Source: Terriglobus albidus
Lineage (GTDB): Bacteria > Acidobacteriota > Terriglobia > Terriglobales > Acidobacteriaceae
Assembly (NCBI RefSeq): GCF_025685425.1
Contig: NZ_JAGTAS010000058.1
Span: 1,116,001 to 1,180,000 of the forward strand
Length of the DNA stretch: 64,000 bases
Reading direction: 5' to 3'
Shown in pieces: positions 26,051-34,848 of this stretch. Under the pieces are notes generated by a model. It did not search any database, had not been told where the DNA came from, and saw only the letters and a list, made by a program, of their open reading frames with translations. A program made the position numbers and the translations under genes. The number at the start of each line of letters is the position of its first letter. Position 1 is the first letter of the stretch.

Positions 26051-26848
26051 TCATATTCTGCACAGAAAATCCAGAACCACGGCATTGAACTGCTGCGGAC
26101 GCTGAAGCGGAGCGAAGTGGGTGACATCTTCGAGCAGGACCAGCCTGGCGTTAGGAATCGAGCGCGCGAGATGTTCCGCGTGTTCTGTGCGGATGAACTC
26201 GTCGGACCGGCTCTGCACGATGGTGACAGGCACACGGATCTTTGCGAGATCTTCGGCGGTGTAGTTGGGTTGCGTGCGCTGCATGAGCGAGAGGTCGGCG
26301 ACGAGTTGCTGGAAGCGGTCCGGCGTTGGCGACAGCTCGGCATAGTCCTTGGTGTGGCGGGAGAAGCAGCGGTCGAGGGCAGGAGTAGCTTCGAAGGGCT
26401 TTACTCCGCTGGGATCCATATTGCAGGCGAAGAAGAAGACTCCGGAGACACGGGATGGATGAGCCCCAGCGAGGAGCATCGCAGTACATGCGCCGTCACT
26501 CCAACCGACGAGAGCAGCCTTCTCGACCTGCAGTGCGTCCATGACAGCGACAACATCGGAGGCCATTAGATCGTAGGAGTAAGGACGCTGCTCGCGCGTA
26601 CTCCTTCCCTGGCCGCGGCTATCGATCAGAACGACCTGGAATCCATGTTCAAGAAGGAATGGAACCTGATAACCCCAATTGCCGCTATGGCCCAGCCCGC
26701 CGTGCAACAGGATGACCGGAGAACCTGAGCCCAGTGTGCGGTACCAGATGCGGGCGCCTTCGTGGGCCACATAGCCGCTCTCTCCGGGCGGTAAAGCTGG
26801 AGCTCCGTGAGCCTGAAAGATCTCAAGCGTATCGTCCTGCACTGTCAT
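26051..26848 (-). CDS. Alpha/beta hydrolase
   Basis: 265 residues, cytoplasmic. The oxyanion motif LLHGGLGHSGNW, the nucleophile elbow GWSDGAC (Ser), an aspartate in VQSRSDEFI and the histidine in THFAPLQRP form a complete catalytic set. The cap region contains a long insertion between VFFFACNMDP and the aspartate strand. The closest families are small-molecule esterases, lactonases and C-C hydrolases; no substrate can be assigned. AAAGGA lies 7 bases before the ATG. The start overlaps the end of the upstream membrane protein gene by 26 bases, so the two are probably one operon. Confidence 0.85.
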   Translation of the reverse strand: MTVQDDTLEIFQAHGAPALPPGESGYVAHEGARIWYRTLGSGSPVILLHGGLGHSGNWGYQVPFLLEHGFQVVLIDSRGQGRSTREQRPYSYDLMASDVVAVMDALQVEKAALVGWSDGACTAMLLAGAHPSRVSGVFFFACNMDPSGVKPFEATPALDRCFSRHTKDYAELSPTPDRFQQLVADLSLMQRTQPNYTAEDLAKIRVPVTIVQSRSDEFIRTEHAEHLARSIPNARLVLLEDVTHFAPLQRPQQFNAVVLDFLCRI

Positions 26849-27674
26849 TTGTAGTCCTTTGTTTCGATGCCTTATCGGTAACTGATCTTTCGTTTGTGAG
26901 ACTGTCTGCCACCAGCAGCGAGGCCGCGGCGATGATCCAGGTGATAAAGAACGCTGTCAGCGGGAAGCGCGGCCCCACCGGCGAGCCGACCATCTTTGGC
27001 GCAGCGGCAAACCAAGTGTCAGGTCCCCAGACCAGAAAGGCGAAGATGGCCAGCATCGCGGTTTCGATATACGCAGCCAGACGTGGCAGAACCAGGAACA
27101 AGATGCCCAGGCCGCAGGCTATCTGCCCAACACCGGTCAGATATGCAAAACCGACGCGGAAGGGCAACCACGACGGAACAAGGCTGGCCGTGATCTTCAC
27201 ATAAAAAAGATGACTGAGTCCGACGGGAATTACGGCAAGCCCGAAGAGGATGTGGGCGATCCGTAGCCCACTCGCTCCAGTAAAGCGCTGGAAGAAAGAA
27301 GACTGTTCCAGACCAGAGAAGCGGGCAAAGATCACCAATCCCCCGGCAAATAACATGGCAATTTCGCCGATTCCTAGCCAGACAGCCTCGATCTGAGGAG
27401 CGACGATCAAAGCCGGAATCTTGAGGCAAAGCCAGACCAGAAGAAACAGGATGACGGCACGCGAAGCGATCGCGACGGTTGCACGAAAGAGCAGTGCCAG
27501 ACCGGCGATGACCATGAAGAGACCGCAGGCTACGGCGAGTGCTCCACGGCCGGGGTAAAATGCGGGAACGGGCTGCCAGTTGTAGGCGAAGTCGCGGTAG
27601 ATCGCCGAGAGCGCTCCAAGCGCGATCATGCCGATGGAGAAAAGAGAAAGTGCGGGTTGCTGCTCACGAATCAT
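26823..27674 (-). CDS. DoxX-like integral membrane protein
   Basis: 283 residues with about eight hydrophobic segments, among them LSLFSIGMIALGALSAIY, GALAVACGLFMVIAGLALL, AVILFLLVWLCLKIPALI, GIGEIAMLFAGGLVIFA and FFITWIIAAASLLVADSL. The repeated GxGxIACGLGILFLVLPR-type segment recalls DoxX/DoxD-like proteins. A soluble tail of about 20 charged residues ends the protein. I chose the ATG at 27674 (MIREQQPALS), which has AGGA 9 bases upstream, over a start at 27713. It overlaps the alpha/beta hydrolase gene by 26 bases. Function is not known; coupling to a hydrolase is the only context. Confidence 0.72.
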   Translation of the reverse strand: MIREQQPALSLFSIGMIALGALSAIYRDFAYNWQPVPAFYPGRGALAVACGLFMVIAGLALLFRATVAIASRAVILFLLVWLCLKIPALIVAPQIEAVWLGIGEIAMLFAGGLVIFARFSGLEQSSFFQRFTGASGLRIAHILFGLAVIPVGLSHLFYVKITASLVPSWLPFRVGFAYLTGVGQIACGLGILFLVLPRLAAYIETAMLAIFAFLVWGPDTWFAAAPKMVGSPVGPRFPLTAFFITWIIAAASLLVADSLTNERSVTDKASKQRTTNDSAGRYA

Positions 27675-27927
27675 GTCTTGCAGTCCTTTTCGATGTGCTT
27701 CTGAAGGGCCCAATCATTCCGTTTCAGCTTTTCGGTGGCAATCTGTCCATCAGATAGTCGTGTGGGGGGCCGGAATCGACAGCGCACTGAAATTTATTCC
27801 CATAATTCTCCCAGCCATTGTTTCATCACAGTAGAAACCTGCCCCCCATTTGAGCGATTATTCTCTACGCCGGGATCTATCGATGGCGAGGTTTCCGTTG
27901 AGTTTTTCCTCTGTAAAGGCATTCATC

Positions 27928-29529
27928 ATGCGACATCGCAGATCGCTGTCCGATCTTTCGATCGTGATCGCTACCGTTGGCGTCGGCTTGTACCTGGCGC
28001 TGGAGTATGACTTCTTCCGCAATGAGGGCCATGAGACGCTACAGCAGGAAACCGTAGAACTCGATGAAGCCCTGCTTATTGGCGGTGTTCTTGCGCTCCT
28101 GCTGCTGTTCTTCGCCATTCGCCGGTACCGGGAACAAAAACGGGAGATCGTCCGCCGCACAGCCGCCGAAAAGCAGATCAGGGTCCTTGCCTTTCAGGAC
28201 ACGCTTACCGGTTTAGCCAATCGCCGCCAGTTTGACGACGCCTTGCGTGCCGCGATCGCAGCACCACCGCGCGAAGGGGCCTGCCATGCCGTCCTCATGC
28301 TCGACCTGAATGGCTTTAAACAAATTAACGATATTTACGGCCATGCCGTCGGGGATGAAGTGCTTACCCTTACCGCGCAGAGGCTGCTTTCTGCTGTACG
28401 TGAAGGCGACCTTGTGGCGCGCCTGGGCGGGGACGAGTTTGCCGTTCTTGCAACTCACTTGATGGGGCCTGATGCGGCCGCCAATATCGGCCGGCGCATC
28501 GTCGACGAGCTCTCCCCTCCCCTGCTCACCGGCCAGATCCGGCATCTGATCGCATCGGGGATTGGCGTGGCGCTTATCCCGTACGACGCCGTCACAGCGG
28601 AGGAGGTCTTCCGGAAGGCCGACCTGGCACTCTATCGCGCCAAGGAAGAACGCCGTTCGGCGGTGCACTTCTTTGAAGAGGTGCTTGACCGCCGTATGCG
28701 GGAGCGCGAATGGGTTGAGCGGGAACTCCGGTCCGCCGTTGTCTCAGGTCAGATTCAGACTCTCTTTGAGCCCACCGTCGATCTGCGGACACGTCAGATC
28801 ACCGGCTTTGAGGCCCTGCCACACTGGCTACATCCGACGGCCGGCCCCATCAGCCCACAGCGTTTCATCGCGATTGCGGAAGAGTGCGGTCTGATTCACG
28901 AAATCATGGATCACATTCTCCGCCAGGCATGCGAGACCGCGGCTCAGTGGCCAACGCATGTGCGGCTCTCCATCGATGTGCTACCTGTGCAGTTGAAAGA
29001 CAGGTCACTTGCAACACGGATTCTGGAGATTCTCAGCGAGACGGGCCTCAACCCCAACCGGCTCGAGATTGAGATTACGGAAGCCGCCCTGGTGCGGGAC
29101 CTGGAATCGGCAAAGCTGCTGCTGGGCACGCTGCGGGATGCGGGTGTCCGCATTGCGCTGGACAACTTCGGCACCGGCTACTCCAGCCTTTATCATTTGC
29201 GCAACTTCAAACTCGACAAGATCAAGATCGACTCCAGCTTCATCCGCGCGATGCAGGGGAAAGAGAGCAATCAGTCTGCCGCGTACGCTCATGAAGGAGC
29301 GATGGAGAGGGATCTAAAGGCCGAGCAGGAAGAGAGCGCCACGATTGTCCGTGCGCTGGTCGGTCTAGCTCATGGTCTTGGACTGACCATCGCCGCCGAA
29401 GGCATTGAGGAACCGAACCAGCAGAGCTCGTTGCTATTGACCGGTTGTGAGCAGGGACAAGGGAATCTTTACAGCCAGCCGTTGTCAGCGGAGCAGACGG
29501 TTGATGCGTTGATCGAGAGAACTGCTTGA
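27928..29529 (+). CDS. Membrane GGDEF-EAL protein with degenerate EAL domain
   Basis: 533 residues from the ATG at 27928 (AAGG 8 bases upstream); starts at TTG 27850 and ATG 27883 are also in frame. Two membrane segments lie near residues 10-28 and 52-68. The GGDEF domain is intact, with GGDEF at about 167-171 and the inhibitory I-site REGD five residues before it, so diguanylate cyclase activity is likely. The EAL domain starts GFEALPHWL (about 293). Two metal ligands look changed: the usual Asn in the S-x-N-x-S stretch is Asp (LSIDVLP), and DDFGTG reads DNFGTG. An insertion of about 25 charged residues (MQGKESNQSA...) splits the domain after IDSSFI. Phosphodiesterase activity is therefore doubtful. 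The sensory signal is unknown. Confidence 0.9.
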   Translation: MRHRRSLSDLSIVIATVGVGLYLALEYDFFRNEGHETLQQETVELDEALLIGGVLALLLLFFAIRRYREQKREIVRRTAAEKQIRVLAFQDTLTGLANRRQFDDALRAAIAAPPREGACHAVLMLDLNGFKQINDIYGHAVGDEVLTLTAQRLLSAVREGDLVARLGGDEFAVLATHLMGPDAAANIGRRIVDELSPPLLTGQIRHLIASGIGVALIPYDAVTAEEVFRKADLALYRAKEERRSAVHFFEEVLDRRMREREWVERELRSAVVSGQIQTLFEPTVDLRTRQITGFEALPHWLHPTAGPISPQRFIAIAEECGLIHEIMDHILRQACETAAQWPTHVRLSIDVLPVQLKDRSLATRILEILSETGLNPNRLEIEITEAALVRDLESAKLLLGTLRDAGVRIALDNFGTGYSSLYHLRNFKLDKIKIDSSFIRAMQGKESNQSAAYAHEGAMERDLKAEQEESATIVRALVGLAHGLGLTIAAEGIEEPNQQSSLLLTGCEQGQGNLYSQPLSAEQTVDALIERTA

Positions 29530-29625
29530 TTAATGCAGGGTGCTCAGGAAAGTGAAAGGCGGGCCCCAGGTCCCCGGGGGCCAGGGGCACCCGGGCATGG
29601 GCTATCTCGAATAGGTCTATACACC

Positions 29626-32199
29626 TCAACTTGCGGTATTGCTGGAGAAGCGCTCGACTGCGGAGCGCAAGTCTCCTCGCCTTGTCGGCTTGCTCAGAAC
29701 CAGGTCGACATTGGCTGGCGTCTCGTCCTCATTGCCCGAGCGATATCCCCAACCGGTCAGCAGGATTACCGGCGTGGCAGCCGCGGCTTCCTTGATGGAG
29801 AGCGCTACTTTTTTACCGTCAACATAGGGCATGCCCAGATCTGTGAAGACGATGGAAAACGGCTTGTTCTGTGAGAGAGCCGCATGAAAGGCATCGATTC
29901 CCGACTGACCGCCATTCGCCGTAACAACATCATGACCATCCAGTTCCAGCACCTCGCGCAACGGCTTCAGCAGAAGCGGATCGTCATCAACAAGCAGAAT
30001 CCTTACCGGCTTCGATATGGGGCCGGCATGCGCAGCGGGAGCCGGTGCACTTACCGCGGCTTCTGTTGCAGTAAAGGTCAGACGGACAGTCGTACCTTTA
30101 GCGAGGGCGCTGTCAATCTCCAGCTCGCCACTGTGGCGTTCCATGACTCCCTGCACCATGACAAGGCCGAGTCCGGTGCCACGATCACCCTTCGTGGTAA
30201 AGAAGGGTTCCATGCACCGCCGTCTGGCTTCTTCGTCCATACCGACACCGGTATCGATAACTTCGAGATAGACGCCGCGCATCTCGGCCGGCTCGTCCTT
30301 TCCGGAGCTGGTCTTCGCGATGCCAGTTCGCAATGTTAACGTGCCGCCATTCGGCATGGCATCGACGGCGTTGAAGATCAGGTTGACGAGCACCTCCCGG
30401 ATTTCGTTCTCAAGGCCTCGAATTAATGGAATCCCATGCGCCAGATCCGTAACCATGCGGATCACAATCCCATGCTGCTGCGGCATGGCAGACCAGCGGG
30501 CATTGGTCAGCTCGATGGTCTGGCGTACAAGTTGATTGAGGTCAATCGGCGCGGAGACAACCTGCGGCTCTCTCTGCCGATATAGATCCGTGAGTCGGGT
30601 AAGCGTGTTTGAAACATCATTCAACGCCCGCTGAATCGTCTGGAGAGTGCGGCGCGACTGTCGGCTCAGGCCCGTCTCCATCTCCAGCAGCGACTCGGTA
30701 TAAAGCGCCGCAGGCGAGATGGTGTTGTTGATGTCATGTGCGATGCCGCTGGCCATCTGTCCAAAGGCGCGCAGGCGCTCCTGCTGCATGACCGTCTGCC
30801 GCGTCGACTGCAGATCGTCATAGGCACGTTGCAGAGAGCCATACATCTGAGCCTGGTGTGCAGCCAGCGCCATGAGGTCTCCAAGGTGCTTGAGGAACTC
30901 GCAGTCACTGCTGCTGAATCCCTCCCACTCTCGCCTGGCGGCAATCAGGATGCCGAAGAGCGCATCTTCAACCATCAGCGGTACGATGACGCCGGAGTGG
31001 AGCCCACCCTGAACCAGTTGCCGCGGAAAGGGTGTGGTCAGGCGATCCAGATCCGGCTCATAGATCAGTTGGCCGTTGAGGCTGCGCCCGAACCCGTTTT
31101 CATCAATCCCGATGGTGGTATGTCTCAGGTCTGCGAGCACTGCCTGGCGGACTCCCACATTGGAGACCGTCAGCACCATACCGGCCCGGTCATAGAGAGC
31201 AATGCATCCAAAGTCGATAGGCAGATCATCTTCCAGGCTGCGAAGCACGACCTGAAAGATGCTTTGCATATCCTGACGTTCTCCGATGGCCTGCGTAATC
31301 TGCCGCAGCAGGTCCAGTCTTGCCAGCTGCTCCAGAAGCTTCCATTCGCCGTTCCTGCGGCTGAGGTCAGAGCGGTGCAGGGCGGCTGCCGTTATCCACA
31401 CCAGGATGCCGAAGGTCACGACATTGGACAAGGCAAAGAGCGAAAGTCCTGCCTCTGTGCCATACCATCCGGCGCGCTGTCCTTGTAGTCTCAACCAGCC
31501 CACGGAAATGGGAACAATCATGGCGGGAAACAGGAGCTTTCTGGCGATAAGGCCTCCGGCGCTGTCGCTGACCAGCAGGCTCATCAACCCATCTTCAGGC
31601 CACGAACACAATAGGGCGACACTCCACACCAGAAATAGCAACGATGTGTGCACAGCCAACGTATCTTGAGGAATGAGAGGTGCGCCTCCATAGAGAAACC
31701 GGCTGAAGGCCAGCCATGCAATCAGGTTAGCCAGCAGCGTTAACACCTGAAAGAGCTGGAATCCACGGCGCCTGCCGGCGAGCAACGAAGCGGTGCCAAG
31801 CAAGATGAAGTTGATCGCCGTGGCCGGCGCCATCGCACTGAAGCGCATGTAGAAGAGATGGTCGATCCCCGAATCTCGTCCTAGAGCGTAGGACAAGAGC
31901 CGGCTGAGGCCCATTACAACGACCAGGAGAGAGAGACCCTGCGATGCCCAGAAGGAGATCGAACGTCTTCGGACCGAACTCGACTCCCGTACCAATGGGA
32001 GCAGGCCGAGAGCAATGCCGGCGAGCAGGAAGCAAACCGCCGTGGGGACCACCATACGCGGCCACCCGGAGACCACACTTTTAAGCCGAACGTTGTCCGC
32101 TGCCCATCCCCAAAGCACCGCCAAAGCAACGAGCACAAGAAGACCGGCAGTGGCTTGATGAATGCGTTGCGGCCAGCGAGGGACCTCAGCTTTGCTCAT
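29626..32199 (-). CDS. Hybrid sensor histidine kinase with GAF and receiver domains
   Basis: 857 residues. The N-terminal block (about 1-270) has seven or eight membrane segments. A GAF-like domain (about 290-440) covers RQDMQSIFQVVLRSLEDDL through GVIVPLMVEDALFGILIAAR. A coiled coil leads to HisKA with phosphoacceptor His488 in ASGIAHDINN. The ATPase has NLIFNAVDAMPNGG, DTGVGM, FFTTKGDRGTGLGL. The C-terminal receiver has LVDDDPLLL, FTDLGMP and LSKPTRRGDL. The REC domain at the end suggests internal phosphotransfer. It is convergent with the GGDEF-EAL gene. The start ATG has GGAAGG upstream. No dedicated output protein is adjacent. Confidence 0.92.
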   Translation of the reverse strand: MSKAEVPRWPQRIHQATAGLLVLVALAVLWGWAADNVRLKSVVSGWPRMVVPTAVCFLLAGIALGLLPLVRESSSVRRRSISFWASQGLSLLVVVMGLSRLLSYALGRDSGIDHLFYMRFSAMAPATAINFILLGTASLLAGRRRGFQLFQVLTLLANLIAWLAFSRFLYGGAPLIPQDTLAVHTSLLFLVWSVALLCSWPEDGLMSLLVSDSAGGLIARKLLFPAMIVPISVGWLRLQGQRAGWYGTEAGLSLFALSNVVTFGILVWITAAALHRSDLSRRNGEWKLLEQLARLDLLRQITQAIGERQDMQSIFQVVLRSLEDDLPIDFGCIALYDRAGMVLTVSNVGVRQAVLADLRHTTIGIDENGFGRSLNGQLIYEPDLDRLTTPFPRQLVQGGLHSGVIVPLMVEDALFGILIAARREWEGFSSSDCEFLKHLGDLMALAAHQAQMYGSLQRAYDDLQSTRQTVMQQERLRAFGQMASGIAHDINNTISPAALYTESLLEMETGLSRQSRRTLQTIQRALNDVSNTLTRLTDLYRQREPQVVSAPIDLNQLVRQTIELTNARWSAMPQQHGIVIRMVTDLAHGIPLIRGLENEIREVLVNLIFNAVDAMPNGGTLTLRTGIAKTSSGKDEPAEMRGVYLEVIDTGVGMDEEARRRCMEPFFTTKGDRGTGLGLVMVQGVMERHSGELEIDSALAKGTTVRLTFTATEAAVSAPAPAAHAGPISKPVRILLVDDDPLLLKPLREVLELDGHDVVTANGGQSGIDAFHAALSQNKPFSIVFTDLGMPYVDGKKVALSIKEAAAATPVILLTGWGYRSGNEDETPANVDLVLSKPTRRGDLRSAVERFSSNTAS

Positions 32200-32442
32200 C
32201 GACTGCCCTTCCGGAGTTGGACAACTGCAGGTGAACCTCGCTAAAAAATGGGCTTATTGCCCGTAAGAATATCCCAAATTCCCAGCGCACTTATGACCGG
32301 CCACAGCTCGAAAGTGAAACTATAACTCTATTCGTTAACAGAACGAAACTACCCTTCCATAAATCGCTTTCACGGGAAGGAAGCCAGGTCTCAAACCGCA
32401 GGAGCAGCCGGCATGACCGGAGATCCGGTTTGGGAGATATCT
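32200..32442. promoter_or_regulatory. Upstream region of the hybrid kinase gene
   Basis: About 240 bases between the kinase start and the 3' end of the frameshifted membrane gene. It must hold the kinase promoter on the minus strand. I see no operator or gene in it. Confidence 0.3.
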
Positions 32443-32810
32443 CTACCTGGCGGGGGCTACACTGCCAATTGCCCAGAGCAACTGCCGGATCGCTCCTCCG
32501 AAGATAGCAAACCCCAAAGGCACATGGATGGCTACATGATGGAGATGCCCGGCGGCGAACTCCGCGACCTCGGCGGTCATCAAGCCGAGAGCGGCCACGG
32601 GAACCAGAGGGGACACCGCCTTTGCAGGAACAGAACAAGGGCGGCCAACACCTGGCTGCCGCCTAACAGCACCAGAACCTTCGCGGTTAAGGCATGAAGC
32701 GCTGCGGATTTCACGTCGCCCGCCAACATTCTGCCTGCAAACGCTGCCTGAACCAGCATGGTGATTGCGCTTATCGCCAGGATGAAACGCAGCAATCTCG
32801 TCGCCATCAT
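32443..32810 (-). pseudogene. Frameshifted small membrane protein gene
   Basis: A strong start (GGAGGAG before ATG ATG, 32810) opens a frame encoding MMATRLLRFILAISAITML and a second helix VLVLLGGSQVLAALVLFL. This frame stops at 32580. A neighbouring frame continues the same kind of protein: PLVPVAALGLMTAEVAEFA, HVAIHVPLGFAIFGGAIRQL, to a stop at 32443. Joined, they would give a four-helix membrane protein of about 120 residues. The break lies around 32615 near CAAAGGCGG. It is either a real single-base indel, making a pseudogene, or a sequencing error. Family unknown; small four-helix proteins next to sigma factors can be anti-sigma-like or DoxX-like. Confidence 0.6.
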
Positions 32811-33009
32811 CTGTTGCTCCTCCGAAAACAAAGTGCCCTCGCGGCACCCGCTGCAGGGGAAGACCGGCGAAAAACATAGAATGTGACAGAGACCGCTGCG
32901 AGGGCGGCTCTGTGTCACGCCGCAACCCGCCTGTTTGTCTTGTATGGAGACGAGCAACGCCGAAGGAGACCGGCCTTCGGACCAGAGATTCAGCAAAAGG
33001 AGCGGAGCA

Positions 33010-33945
33010 GTGAGCAGCCATCAGATACCTGGGCCGGAGCCATTGAATGATGCTGAGCGCTCCATACGGCTGGGAACGTTCGATCAGTACCGCAGCCTTC
33101 TGTTTTCCATCGCTTATCGCATGCTGGGAAGCGTTGCCGACGCGGAAGACATGCTGCAGGAGACATTCCTACGATGGCATGCAGCCGGCGAAGAGGAGAT
33201 CCGCTCACCCAGAGCTTATCTCGTCACCATCCTGAGCCGGCTCTGCATCAACCATCTGCAATCGGCGAAGGTTCAACGGGAAGAGTACACGGGTATGTGG
33301 CTGCCGGAGCCGATCGTTACCGATCTGGGAGCCCATTCGGGAGCCGATCCCTTCTACCTCATCCGTGTGGATGAGTCGCTTTCGATGGCCTTCCTGATCT
33401 TGTTAGAACGTCTCACTCCGATTGAACGTGCCGTCTTTCTCCTGAAAGAGGTCTTCGAGTACGAGCATGCAGAGATCGCATCGATCGTCGGCCAGAGTGA
33501 GGTCAACTGCCGGCAGATTCTGAAGCGGGCAAAGCAGCATGTCGCGGCGCTACGGCCTCGCTTTGCGGCTGCCCGGCCTAATCATGGCGCTCTGCTGGAA
33601 AGCTTTTTGAAAGCCGTCGGAACCGGTGAGATGACGGACCTGCTCAGCCTGCTAACCGAGGATGTTGTGCTGCGTTCCGATGGAGGAGGCAAGGCGGCGG
33701 CTGTTCCCAATGCAGTTCACGGCGCCGACAAGGTTGGCAGAGGCATTCTGGGCGGCATGCAGCGCTTTGTTCCAAAGACGCTGGTTCGGCGGCTCGCCCA
33801 CATCAATGGCGACCCCGGGCTGGTCACCTATTTCAATGGAGAGCCATATTCCGTGGTGACGATCGAAGTGCGGGACAACCTGATTTCTTCGATCTACGTC
33901 ATCACCAATCCTGACAAGCTCAAACATCTGCCGCGGCTGAAGTAG
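33010..33945 (+). CDS. ECF41-type RNA polymerase sigma factor (SigJ-like)
   Basis: About 311 residues. Sigma region 2 (YRSLLFSIAYRMLGSVADAEDMLQETFLRW) and region 4 (LLERLTPIERAVFLLKEVFEYEHAEIASIVGQSEVNCRQILKRAKQHV) are followed by a SnoaL-like C-terminal domain. The ECF41 signatures are present: WLPEP in the linker, SDGGGK in the extension and NPDKLKHL at the end. In this group the C-terminal domain tunes activity and replaces an anti-sigma factor. I prefer GTG 33010, which has AAAGGAG seven bases before it; ATG 32944 is the alternative. ECF41 genes usually sit by a carboxymuconolactone decarboxylase, oxidoreductase or epimerase gene, and the next gene is an NAD(P)-binding epimerase-like protein, which fits. 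Confidence 0.92.
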   Translation: MSSHQIPGPEPLNDAERSIRLGTFDQYRSLLFSIAYRMLGSVADAEDMLQETFLRWHAAGEEEIRSPRAYLVTILSRLCINHLQSAKVQREEYTGMWLPEPIVTDLGAHSGADPFYLIRVDESLSMAFLILLERLTPIERAVFLLKEVFEYEHAEIASIVGQSEVNCRQILKRAKQHVAALRPRFAAARPNHGALLESFLKAVGTGEMTDLLSLLTEDVVLRSDGGGKAAAVPNAVHGADKVGRGILGGMQRFVPKTLVRRLAHINGDPGLVTYFNGEPYSVVTIEVRDNLISSIYVITNPDKLKHLPRLK

Positions 33946-34030
33946 AGGCGGGTGTCACGCGCCGCGGCCCTCGCCGGTCTTATGGTGCAAAGCACTATGG
34001 TGCTCTGCACCACAGACAGGAGTCGAAAAA

Positions 34031-34657
34031 GTGAGAGTTGTTATTCTAGGCGCCACAGGCGGCACAGGCATGGAGCTGATCAGGCAATCGCTTGCAGCGG
34101 GCCACGCCGTAACAGCATTCGTCCGCAAGCCTGAACCTCTCAGGACGTTCTATGGGCGGATCGATCTTCGCACTGGGGACCTGCTGCACCAGGAGACCAT
34201 GACCCGGGTACTCGAAGGACATGACGCCGTTCTTTCCGGCTTTGGACCGCGTGTGCCGATTGCGAAGTCGGACGAACATCTGCTCAGAGACTTTGCGACC
34301 GTATTGACAGGAGCAATGCAGCAAAGCGGTGTACGACGGGCGGTGCTGATCTCGACCGCATTCCTGTTCAAGGACTCGGTGTTTCCGCCTACATATCTGC
34401 TGGGCAGGCTGCTGTTTCCATCGGTCGTGAAAGATTCCGCCGAACTGGAGTCGATTGTTCAGAGCAGCGGACTCGACTGGACAATCGTACGGCCCCCGCA
34501 GCTTACCGATCGTCCCTGGAGCGGAAGATATCGCGAGCGCATTGGCCATCTGCCAAGATTTGGCTTTAAGATTTCGCGCGCCGATGTCGCCGACTATTTT
34601 GTGAAAGCTTTGTCGAAGGAGTCGCTCATCCGGAAGGTGGTTGGCATTAGCAACTAG
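34031..34657 (+). CDS. NAD(P)H-binding epimerase/reductase-like protein
   Basis: 208 residues, atypical short-chain dehydrogenase. The Rossmann motif VILGATGGTGMELIRQ begins at residue 4. Later parts are GDLLHQETMTRVLEGHDAVLSGFG, RAVLISTAFLFKD and LDWTIVRPPQLTD, as in NmrA/SDR_a5-like flavin reductases and redox-sensing proteins. The SDR Tyr-x-x-x-Lys motif is missing, so catalysis by the classical mechanism is unlikely. The GTG start at 34031 has AGGAG upstream. It lies 85 bases after the ECF41 sigma gene, the usual target context, so it is probably transcribed by that sigma factor. Substrate unknown. Confidence 0.82.
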   Translation: MRVVILGATGGTGMELIRQSLAAGHAVTAFVRKPEPLRTFYGRIDLRTGDLLHQETMTRVLEGHDAVLSGFGPRVPIAKSDEHLLRDFATVLTGAMQQSGVRRAVLISTAFLFKDSVFPPTYLLGRLLFPSVVKDSAELESIVQSSGLDWTIVRPPQLTDRPWSGRYRERIGHLPRFGFKISRADVADYFVKALSKESLIRKVVGISN

Positions 34658-34730
34658 GCGGATGGGTGCTACAACAGTCAGTCTTCACGATTGCGAAGTT
34701 CATTGCTGAGCTCATTGGCGGATTTGGGGC

Positions 34731-34770
34731 ATTCCCCGCCCACCCTAGCGTTGCGAGGACGGGGCACCCG
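34731..34770 (+). repeat. Family C intergenic hairpin
   Basis: CCCCGCCCACCCTAGCG, then TTGCGAGGACGGGGCACCC. It is followed at 34790-34830 by 'aggtccttcg...caggatgac', a short Acidobacteria-style intergenic motif. An inverted form (ttgtcatcctgaa...aaggaactgc) occurs near 54353. Confidence 0.55.
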
Positions 34771-34848
34771 GCAGGGAAAATGGGGAAAAAAGCAGGTCCT
34801 TCGCTAATCAGCCCGAACGCTCAGGATGACATTGTTGATGAAGTACGC

